In this document: positions 1 through 4,982 of the stretch, in pieces
Layout of the letters: each line of letters begins with the position of its first letter
Position numbering within the stretch: position 1 is the first letter of the stretch
DNA from: Eubacteriales bacterium
Lineage (GTDB): Bacteria; Bacillota; Clostridia; Christensenellales; CAG-138
Length of the DNA: 7,126 nt
Direction of reading: 5' to 3'
NCBI GenBank assembly: GCA_030695285.1
Contig: JAUYTF010000396.1
Span: 1 to 7,126 of the forward strand
The notes under the pieces: model-generated
Database searches by the model: none
What the model saw: only the letters and a program-made list of their open reading frames with translations
Told to the model about the DNA's origin: nothing
Translations under genes and position numbers: made by a program

Positions 1-248
1 CGCGTCTCGCGGGTCGCGCCGCCGGACTCGCAGCCGAGGAGCGCCGGCTTTTCTCGGCCGTCTCCTGGCCACCGCTCCGCCTGCTCGACGCCTGCGAGTA
101 GTTTGATGAGCGTCGATTTTCCGGCACCGTTTTCACCAACGAGGCAATGAACTTCGCCCTGGGTAATTGAAAAGCCAACGTTTTTGAGCGCAACCACGCC
201 CGGAAACCGTTTCGTGATGCCCGTTAGGCGCACCGCCGTATTCGTCAT
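1..248 (-). CDS. Sugar ABC transporter ATP-binding protein, RbsA/MglA type (N-terminal fragment)
   Basis: This would be the cytoplasmic ATPase that powers the sugar importer whose membrane subunit is the preceding gene. Read leftward from an ATG at 248, the protein begins [20 protein letters not shown]. It has a clear Walker A motif, GENGAGKST, at residues 38-46, followed by LIKLLAGV. The motif and the opening '[11 protein letters not shown]' are typical of the first nucleotide-binding domain of RbsA-like proteins, which are usually about 500 residues with two such domains. Only about 82 codons lie in the window. GGAGG sits 7 nt before the start, and the gene follows the permease stop by 34 nt, so the two are probably cotranscribed. 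After residue 54 the translation stays open but no longer resembles the family (the expected 'Y.PD.G.I' stretch is missing), and GC content jumps. The left-hand 85-100 bases may therefore not belong to this gene. The ATPase identity of residues 1-54 is secure. Confidence 0.85.
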   Translation of the reverse strand, partial: MTNTAVRLTGITKRFPGVVALKNVGFSITQGEVHCLVGENGAGKSTLIKLLAGVEQAERWPGDGREKPALLGCESGGATRET

Positions 249-282
249 TTTTCGCCTCCGATTGTTCCGGTTAGGTTTACGC

Positions 283-1272
283 CTATTTTGCGGCGACTTT
301 GCGTCGCTTACTGAGCTGATCAACCGCAACCGCGAGGATCAGAATGCCACCCGTGATAACCTGTGTGTAACTCGCATTAAGATAGAGCAGCACGATTGCG
401 TTGTTGATCAACTGCATGAGTGTCACGCCCAGGACCGCGCCAATGAGCTTGCCCTCACCGCCGTCCATCGAGATGCCGCCGACAAGTAGTCCTACGACAT
501 TTCGAAACTCAAGCTGCGTGCCTGCGTTCTGGCTGCTACTACCGAGACGTGCCGCAAGCACGATGCCCGCAAACGCCGCAACCGCGCCAGTGATCATGTA
601 AGAAATGTAGACGAACTTTTCGATGTTGATACCGGCTAGTCGAGCAGAGAGCTTGTTGGAGCCAATCAAATAAGCATTGTGGAAAAAGCTCGTATATTTA
701 ATGATGAAGATGCCGACCGCGATAATCGCAAACATATATACGATGGTTGATGGAATCCCAAACCAGGTTGCGCGTCCAATGATGGTAAAACTCTCGCCAA
801 AGTTACTAAGTGTCTGCCCGCCGATGATGACTAGTGCGATGCCGCGATAGGCCATCCATGTACCAAGCGTCGCAACAAGCGGGGTCACGCCAAGCTTATT
901 GATGATAACACCGTTGAGAAATCCGAACGTTGCGCCGGATAGCAGACCGATGAGCACTGCCACCGGAGCCGGTAGCCCGCCATTGAGTGCAAGACCGACG
1001 ATCGCACTGGAGAGGCAGAGATTGGAACCGACCGAAAAATCAATGTTTCCCGCAATCAGCGAAATTGCCATTGGAATTGCTATCATCATATCTACGCTCA
1101 TACCCTGCAGGAGCACGCGGATATTGCCGGATGTGGCAAACGTGGACGTTGACGACATCAGCGCAATTACGATCATTGCCAACAGAACGATTAGGGACAA
1201 TTCGCGCGTTTGAAGAATCTTTCTCAAAACGCCGTGAAATGGTTTACCCGTGCGAGTGCAAATTTTTTCCAC
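283..1272 (-). CDS. Sugar ABC transporter permease, RbsC type (BPD_transp_2)
   Basis: Integral membrane subunit of a ribose-type sugar importer. From the GTG at 1272 it is 329 residues, the usual length for RbsC-like permeases. Visible are a first membrane helix near residues 25-43, the family signature [10 protein letters not shown] at 74-83, many further hydrophobic helices, and the glycine-rich loop [10 protein letters not shown] at 265-274 before the last two helices. A basic tail, SKRRKVAAK, follows. The frame stays open to an ATG at 1368, but the GTG is preferred. AGAGAGG lies 8 nt before it (1281-1287), the extra 32 residues have no family counterpart, and the candidate promoter -10 box falls on the upstream ATG. 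The gene lies 184 nt downstream of the LacI-type regulator and 34 nt before the ATPase. This order, permease before ATPase, is the reverse of the classical rbs layout. No periplasmic-type binding protein is seen, so it may lie further left or elsewhere. Confidence 0.93.
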   Translation of the reverse strand: MEKICTRTGKPFHGVLRKILQTRELSLIVLLAMIVIALMSSTSTFATSGNIRVLLQGMSVDMMIAIPMAISLIAGNIDFSVGSNLCLSSAIVGLALNGGLPAPVAVLIGLLSGATFGFLNGVIINKLGVTPLVATLGTWMAYRGIALVIIGGQTLSNFGESFTIIGRATWFGIPSTIVYMFAIIAVGIFIIKYTSFFHNAYLIGSNKLSARLAGINIEKFVYISYMITGAVAAFAGIVLAARLGSSSQNAGTQLEFRNVVGLLVGGISMDGGEGKLIGAVLGVTLMQLINNAIVLLYLNASYTQVITGGILILAVAVDQLSKRRKVAAK

Positions 1273-1280
1273 CGTCGTAT

Positions 1281-1287
1281 CCTCTCT
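1281..1287 (-). promoter_or_regulatory. Ribosome binding site deciding the permease start
   Basis: On the minus strand this reads AGAGAGG, followed by 8 nt and then GTG at 1272. No comparable Shine-Dalgarno sequence precedes the upstream in-frame ATG at 1368. It is the main reason for choosing the shorter 329-residue permease. Confidence 0.7.
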
Positions 1288-1340
1288 GTATGCGAAATGT
1301 TTATTTCTTAGTAATAGAAAAGCATTAACGCTCCGAAATT

Positions 1341-1409
1341 CGATTTTGTTTGGATGAATCGGGCTCACTCATATGAGCTCTACTCCGTCTTTGACAATAC
1401 ACAAAATCG
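1341..1409. repeat. 9-bp inverted repeat flanking the permease promoter
   Basis: CGATTTTGT at 1341-1349 and its exact reverse complement ACAAAATCG at 1401-1409 are separated by 51 nt. Their midpoint is about 1375, so they bracket the candidate -35 and -10 boxes of the permease promoter and a perfect 10-bp palindrome, CTCATATGAG (1368-1377). Such an arrangement could serve paired protein binding, but no known site is recognised. Confidence 0.4.
1368..1397 (-). promoter_or_regulatory. Candidate promoter for the transporter genes
   Basis: On the minus strand TTGTCA (1392-1397, 5 of 6 to consensus) is followed by an 18-nt spacer and TATGAG (1368-1373, 4 of 6). The start would be near 1361, giving a leader of about 90 nt before the GTG at 1272. 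The weak -10 means it may need an activator, or the genes may be read through from the regulator gene upstream. I see no convincing terminator between 1456 and 1398. Confidence 0.4.
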
Positions 1410-1420
1410 GGAAACGTTGC

Positions 1421-1434
1421 TGTAATCGGTGTTA
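1421..1434. promoter_or_regulatory. Possible catabolite-response (cre-like) site
   Basis: TGTAATCGGTGTTA agrees with the CcpA consensus TGWAANCGNTNWCA at all fixed positions except the thirteenth. It lies about 25 bp upstream of the candidate -35 box of the transporter promoter and just past the regulator's stop codon. CcpA control of sugar operons is well known in Firmicutes, but this is a single degenerate match, so confidence is low. Confidence 0.22.
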
Positions 1435-1456
1435 GCTAAACTAGGCCGCTTGAGAA

Positions 1457-2494
1457 TCAATCTTGCAGGCATTCACTCGTGATGATCGCGAGCTCGGAAT
1501 ACTGTATCTTCTCGGGGACTTCGTTATAATAGAGATAGTTAAACATGACGCGCGCCGCGTTGTAGGAGAAGATTTCAGGGCGCTGTTCGATCATGACCTT
1601 GAGATAACCGTCCTTCATGAGTCTCTCACCCATTTCGGAGAGGTCAAACCCGACGACGACGATATCTTTTCTCCCAAGGTCGCGCAGAACCTCGCCTGCG
1701 ATGTAGGAATCCGCGTCCGTACAGAAGAGTCCGCGCAGGTTTTCGTCTACAATCGCCGCTTTCACCATTTCATAATAGAGGTTAGAATTATCCGGGATAT
1801 TCAGCTCAAACGAATGGATATCTGGATAGTACTCCTTGACCATATCGAGAAAGCCGCGCTTGCGTTCCTTGGTTTGCATGTGTTCATGCACCTGATTGAT
1901 TGTAAAAACATTGCCCTTTTTGCCGATATAGTTTGCCAGAATCTGAGAACCGATACGGCCCGCTTTGTAGGCATTCGGGCCGATGTAACAAAGCTTTTTG
2001 TCCGTCATGGCATCCGCGCCGAATGTGACGACGGGACGACCGCTGCAGGCAAACTCCTCGATGAGTGTATTCAGCTTCGTTGCGCTCTGCGGCTGAATGA
2101 TCAGACCGCTGACCGAGCCATCCGCGATGACCGCACGGATCGCTTCTTCCTGATCGGCAATACTCTTGGTAAAGCACTTCCGAATTTCGAGTTGAAAGCC
2201 ATGTTCGCGATAGTCGTCTGCAAAGCGGCGAAACCCGCGCTCAACTTCCGGAAAATATGCTTTCGTCGTTTCTGAATAGATCACGACGACCTTGCTGTCT
2301 TTCGCTTTGGCAAGTGCGCTGGCAACGTGATTCTTTTGATAATCCAGCTCGCGTGCCGCATGCAGCACGGCGCTACGGGTGCGTTCATAGACCGGCTCGC
2401 CCGCCATCACCTTTTTGACGGTGCGCAGTGCGTATCCGGATTTCTCCGCGACATCCATCAACGTGACACGCTTTGTTTTTTCCATTCGTTGCAC
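1457..2494 (-). CDS. LacI-family transcriptional regulator
   Basis: A 345-residue one-component sugar sensor and probable repressor of this locus. The N-terminal helix-turn-helix (about residues 10-31, VTLMDVAEKSGYALRTVKKV) and hinge region (NHVASALAK, about 55-63) are followed by a periplasmic-binding-protein-like effector domain from about residue 68 to the end. The recognition helix is atypical: where most LacI proteins carry 'TVSRVLN', this one has TVKKVMAG, with Leu23-Arg24 in place of the LacI Tyr17-Gln18 pair. That suggests a subfamily with its own operator. The start is either GTG at 2494 (AAAGGA 4 nt upstream) or ATG at 2485 (13 nt from it); neither spacing is ideal. The gene is divergent from the catabolic operon and precedes the transporter genes in the same direction, the classic position for a local regulator. 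Half-sites around its own promoter suggest autoregulation. The ligand cannot be read from the sequence. Confidence 0.93.
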   Translation of the reverse strand: MQRMEKTKRVTLMDVAEKSGYALRTVKKVMAGEPVYERTRSAVLHAARELDYQKNHVASALAKAKDSKVVVIYSETTKAYFPEVERGFRRFADDYREHGFQLEIRKCFTKSIADQEEAIRAVIADGSVSGLIIQPQSATKLNTLIEEFACSGRPVVTFGADAMTDKKLCYIGPNAYKAGRIGSQILANYIGKKGNVFTINQVHEHMQTKERKRGFLDMVKEYYPDIHSFELNIPDNSNLYYEMVKAAIVDENLRGLFCTDADSYIAGEVLRDLGRKDIVVVGFDLSEMGERLMKDGYLKVMIEQRPEIFSYNAARVMFNYLYYNEVPEKIQYSELAIITSECLQD

Positions 2495-2747
2495 TCAGTC
2501 CTTTAATCTTGATGGGTGTACTGTTCTGGTCAAATCTTGAAATGGCGATGCGATCCGCAATGGTATCCGGAACGTTCTCTTCCGTCTTTCTATTGATGAG
2601 CGATCTTGTGATGTTCCATTGCAGTAACAGAATTGATGCAGCGTAGGTACAGCGAATCGATGGAATTGTGTGTGTTCCGATTTCAACAATGCATCTTGTG
2701 CACTATTTTTGCAAGTGTTTGTGCGAATTGGCTTAAATGCTTTCTGA
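2495..2747 (-). other. Long untranslated leader of the regulator gene
   Basis: If transcription starts from the consensus promoter at 2755-2783, the mRNA begins near 2748 and has about 254 untranslated nt before the regulator start. An open frame crosses the region on the minus strand (GTG at 2752 to TGA at 2495), but its start would lie upstream of the transcription start and has no ribosome binding site. It is arginine- and lysine-rich without family resemblance, so I do not call it a gene. I recognise no riboswitch or terminator here. The main structured element is the 13-bp dyad at 2690-2702, listed separately. Confidence 0.4.
2690..2702. promoter_or_regulatory. Candidate operator, copy 1 (TGCATCTTGTGCA)
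   Basis: A dyad of 5-bp arms around CTT, with one arm mismatch (TGCAT/GTGCA). It matches the element at 2868-2880 at 11 of 13 positions. With flanks, 2689-2709 and 2867-2887 agree at 17 of 21 bases in the same orientation. It lies about 50 nt inside the regulator transcript. Repeated dyads around divergent promoters next to a LacI-type gene are the usual signature of that repressor's operators, but binding by this particular protein is inferred. Confidence 0.55.
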
Positions 2748-2765
2748 TGCACTCATTATATGCAC
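2748..2765. promoter_or_regulatory. Paired TGCAC half-sites around the regulator's -10 box
   Basis: TGCAC occurs at 2748-2752 and again at 2761-2765, a direct pair 13 bp apart. On the minus strand the same stretch reads GTGCA-TATAATGA-GTGCA, so the perfect -10 box lies between two half-sites. A protein bound here would block the regulator's own promoter, consistent with autorepression. The half-site motif is the same as in the two 13-bp dyads, but the pair lacks their spacing, so it may be a weaker or auxiliary site. Confidence 0.45.
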
Positions 2766-2783
2766 GCTATTTCACGGTGTCAA
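2755..2783 (-). promoter_or_regulatory. Regulator promoter, perfect sigma-A consensus
   Basis: On the minus strand TTGACA (2778-2783), a 17-nt spacer and TATAAT (2755-2760) give a full match to both boxes at optimal spacing. Transcription would begin near 2748. No other good promoter lies nearer the gene, so a leader of about 254 nt is predicted. A promoter this strong for a regulator gene usually implies repression, which fits the half-sites overlapping it. Confidence 0.85.
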
Positions 2784-2808
2784 CAGGATTTTTCAGATTA
2801 TTTGCGTG

Positions 2809-2837
2809 TTGACATCTCAATTCTGGGCACGTACAAT
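2809..2837 (+). promoter_or_regulatory. Catabolic operon promoter, near-perfect consensus
   Basis: TTGACA (2809-2814), a 17-nt spacer and TACAAT (2832-2837) match 11 of 12 consensus bases. Transcription should start near 2844, giving a leader of about 75 nt before the amidohydrolase gene. It stands back to back with the regulator promoter: the two -35 boxes are only 25 bp apart. Confidence 0.85.
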
Positions 2838-2848
2838 AGGAATATACA

Positions 2849-2862
2849 AGAAACCGTTAAAA
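2849..2862. promoter_or_regulatory. Possible LacI/CcpA-type site at the operon start
   Basis: AGAAACCGTTAAAA matches the CcpA consensus TGWAANCGNTNWCA apart from positions 1 and 13, and has the AACCGTT core common to LacI-family operators. It lies just downstream of the predicted start near 2844, where a bound protein would hinder transcription. It is a single degenerate match in an AT-rich stretch and is unrelated to the TGCAC elements. Confidence 0.22.
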
Positions 2863-2867
2863 AATTA

Positions 2868-2880
2868 TGCACCTCGTGCA
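2868..2880. promoter_or_regulatory. Candidate operator, copy 2 (TGCACCTCGTGCA)
   Basis: A perfect 5-bp dyad (TGCAC/GTGCA) around CTC, about 25-37 nt downstream of the predicted start of the catabolic operon. It is the better of two copies of the element; the other is centred 178 bp away in the regulator leader. With a helical repeat of 10.5 bp this spacing is close to 17 turns, compatible with a looped repressor bridging both copies and enclosing both promoters. The same bases could also fold in RNA, so a post-initiation role cannot be excluded. Confidence 0.6.
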
Positions 2881-2904
2881 CTCTTATAGGGCAATAAGGT
2901 GCAC
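2876..2904 (+). promoter_or_regulatory. Leader hairpin just before the first operon gene
   Basis: GTGCAC (2876-2881) can pair with GTGCAC (2899-2904), and after one unpaired T, CTTAT (2883-2887) pairs with ATAAG (2894-2898) around a 6-nt loop. This gives 11 base pairs with one bulge, ending one base before the AGAAAGG ribosome binding region. It shares bases with the dyad at 2868-2880, so the two RNA folds exclude each other. Another alternative pairs TGCACCT (2868-2874) with AGGTGCA (2897-2903). There is no T-run, so it is not a terminator. Confidence 0.45.
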
Positions 2905-2917
2905 AGAAAGGTCCTAT

Positions 2918-3952
2918 ATGATGTACGACTACTTTCACCGCACAGAATTGGACGAGACATTCTACACGGAGCACCTTCAACCCCGTCTGCCACGAGAGAT
3001 GATTGACGCGCACGCGCACTTCAACCTGCCTGAGCACGTCAGTCACATCACAAAAGAGACGATCGCTGGCGACTGGGCACTTGAATGCGGGTTGTTGATG
3101 AGCTATGAGGATGCTTGCGCTTACTATAGAACCCTTTTTCCGGATACCGTCGTCTATATGACCGCTCTGCCTTGGCCGCTGCGCGAAGCGAACACCATCG
3201 GCAACAACAACTATATCTCCCGCATTTCCGAGTATCCGCATCTTCGCGGTTTGATGACCATTCGTCCGGAGTACAGCTTGAGCATGATCGAGCAGGCATT
3301 CACCGAAGGCGGCTTCTCCGGTTTTAAACCATATCCCTATATGGCGAGCACCGTGAAAGGCGCGGATGTCAGCATATTCGACTTCATGACCCATGAGCAG
3401 TTCGCCCTCGCGAACAGGCTCCGTGTGCCGGTGCTCATGCACCTGCCTCGTGCGGGGCGCTTGCCCGCGCCGGAGAACGTCTCTGAAATTCGCACAATAT
3501 TGGAGCGCTATCCGAACGTCAAGCTCGTCATTGCGCACTTTGGTCGCTGTTTCAACGTGGAGTACTTCGAGCAAGCGCTTGATGCACTTGGCGAGGATAT
3601 CCACCGGGTCTGGTTCGATACCGCGGCGGTACTCAATCCTGCCGTGCACCGTCTTACGTTTCAAGAATTGGATTATCATAAGATTCTGTTTGGTACAGAC
3701 TTTCCGATCCTGCTCTGGCACGGTAAGCGAGAATGGAAGAACGGTACCTATACCAATCTCTGCCGCGAAAATTTCAGCTGGAACAAGCACCTATACCCCG
3801 AGGACGAGAGTAACTATACATTCTTTGTGTACGAGCAGATCAAGCACATGCTCGACATCATCGGCGATGACGAGGAGAAAAAGCGCGCTGTTTTCTTTGG
3901 CAACGCGAAGGAAGTCTACTTTGACACGCAGCGAGGCGGTGTCCAGGCATGA
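2918..3952 (+). CDS. Metal-dependent amidohydrolase, Amidohydro_2 family
   Basis: Cytoplasmic TIM-barrel hydrolase, 344 residues. Metal and catalytic positions are visible in order: HAH at 32-34 (within IDAHAHF), Lys137 in GFKPYPY, His175 in LMHLPR, His207 in IAHFGR and Asp261 in FGTDFP. This is the PF04909-type pattern, whose members include decarboxylases and hydrolases of lactones and related C-O bonds. The reaction here is unknown; in a sugar operon, hydrolysis of a lactone or other sugar derivative is the natural guess. The start is ATG at 2918 or the adjacent ATG at 2921, with AAAGG at 2907-2911. The frame extends upstream to 2867, but that ATG has no ribosome binding site and would run through the leader dyad. 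First gene of the rightward operon, it overlaps the next by 4 nt (ATGA), which suggests translational coupling. Confidence 0.88.
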   Translation: MMYDYFHRTELDETFYTEHLQPRLPREMIDAHAHFNLPEHVSHITKETIAGDWALECGLLMSYEDACAYYRTLFPDTVVYMTALPWPLREANTIGNNNYISRISEYPHLRGLMTIRPEYSLSMIEQAFTEGGFSGFKPYPYMASTVKGADVSIFDFMTHEQFALANRLRVPVLMHLPRAGRLPAPENVSEIRTILERYPNVKLVIAHFGRCFNVEYFEQALDALGEDIHRVWFDTAAVLNPAVHRLTFQELDYHKILFGTDFPILLWHGKREWKNGTYTNLCRENFSWNKHLYPEDESNYTFFVYEQIKHMLDIIGDDEEKKRAVFFGNAKEVYFDTQRGGVQA

Positions 3953-4968
3953 ACAAGATTTTGCTCAAGCACCTCGGCAACATCGATCAGTTGGCAGGTG
4001 TGCGTTTGGAACGGGTGGAAGAAGGAAATGGCGCAGGCATGCGAATCGCCCGCGTCTGGAATGCGGCAGGGCTGTCATTTTCCGTCATGCCGGATCGCTG
4101 CCTCGATCTGTATGATTTCTCTTTCCGCGGCATCAACCTCGCATTTCATTCGAAAAACGGGCTCGGCGCGAGCGCTTTTCTGCCGATGGCAGGCGAATTT
4201 TTCAGTTACTGGCCGGGCGGCATGCTCGCAACCTGCGGTCTGGACAACGTCGGCGGCGCCGCACAAGCCGACACGATGAATTCGTTTCCGATTCACGGGA
4301 GAATCAGCAGCCGCTCAGCGGAACAGTTCTGCACCGATACACGCTGGGAAGGCGACGACTATGTCCTCCTGCTTTCCGGCATCATGCGCGAAAGTAGGTT
4401 GTATAACCGCTCACTCGAACTCCGCAGACAGATTCAAACATCGTTGCACGCCACCGAAGTGACGATCACCGACACGATCACCAACCTGACCGACGCGCCT
4501 GAACCCGTTTTTCTGCTGTATCACTTCAATTTCGGCTACCCGCTGCTGGATGAAGCTGCTCAGTATTTCGGCCCGCGTTCTGAAACAAGTGTATTCAGCA
4601 ATGGCGGAGACACCGACTTTCGAAACATGCGAGCCCCCGTTGACGGCGCAGCGCATCAAACGTTTTGCCATATTCCTCATGAGCGCGGCATCGTTACCGC
4701 AGGGCTGTATCAACCGAAACTTCGGCTTGCTGCGTATCTCAGGTATGACACAACCTCTCTGCCGTATTTGCTTGAGTGGAAATGCCTCAAGTCGCATGAC
4801 TATGTTCTAGCAATCGAGCCCACTAATTGCCCCGCAAACAACCGGGTTTCCGACCTGAATAGCGGCAAAGTGTTCACATTGGGCGCATACGAAAGCGTAA
4901 CATATCAGCTTACCCTCGGCGTTTCCGAAGGTTCCGCGGCGGAAGCGCTCTTGCAAAACAATGTATAG
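3949..4968 (+). CDS. DUF4432 family, aldose 1-epimerase-like protein
   Basis: A 339-residue protein with the galactose-mutarotase-like beta-sandwich pattern of the DUF4432 family (assigned from recalled family motifs). Recognisable blocks are MPDRCLDLYDF (47-57), GGMLATCGLDNVG (90-102), HGRISS (116-121), YHFNFGYPLL (191-200), and LEWKCLK with AIEPTNC (275-281 and 288-294). His116, His192 and Glu290 are candidates for the acid/base residues used by aldose epimerases, by analogy. The likely role is interconversion of sugar anomers before phosphorylation by the downstream kinase, though few members of the family have been studied biochemically. It has no signal peptide, so it should be cytoplasmic. 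It overlaps the amidohydrolase by 4 nt and is followed after 14 nt by the FGGY kinase, so the three are almost certainly one transcription unit. Confidence 0.85.
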   Translation: MNKILLKHLGNIDQLAGVRLERVEEGNGAGMRIARVWNAAGLSFSVMPDRCLDLYDFSFRGINLAFHSKNGLGASAFLPMAGEFFSYWPGGMLATCGLDNVGGAAQADTMNSFPIHGRISSRSAEQFCTDTRWEGDDYVLLLSGIMRESRLYNRSLELRRQIQTSLHATEVTITDTITNLTDAPEPVFLLYHFNFGYPLLDEAAQYFGPRSETSVFSNGGDTDFRNMRAPVDGAAHQTFCHIPHERGIVTAGLYQPKLRLAAYLRYDTTSLPYLLEWKCLKSHDYVLAIEPTNCPANNRVSDLNSGKVFTLGAYESVTYQLTLGVSEGSAAEALLQNNV

Positions 4969-4982
4969 ACGGAGAAAACGCA

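Noticed and set aside
1463..2275. 270-codon open frame on the plus strand
   Set aside because: It lies antisense to the LacI-type gene, has no ribosome binding site and no family resemblance; the minus-strand protein is unmistakable.
2661..2690. Stretch beginning TGGAATTGTG, resembling half of the E. coli lac operator, with ACAAT further on
   Set aside because: Only one half matches, the spacing to the second half is wrong, and the regulator's recognition helix differs from that of LacI.
2495..2752. 85-codon frame ending at the regulator start (possible leader peptide)
   Set aside because: The GTG start would be upstream of the predicted transcription start, there is no Shine-Dalgarno sequence, and the product looks like random translation.
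2867..2917. Upstream extension of the amidohydrolase from ATG 2867
   Set aside because: It would translate through the operator dyad and hairpin, has no ribosome binding site, and adds 17 residues with no family counterpart; ATG 2918/2921 has AAAGG upstream.
2798..3790. 330-codon open frame on the minus strand
   Set aside because: It lies antisense to the amidohydrolase and crosses the rightward promoter and leader. Its composition is what the complement of a coding strand gives.
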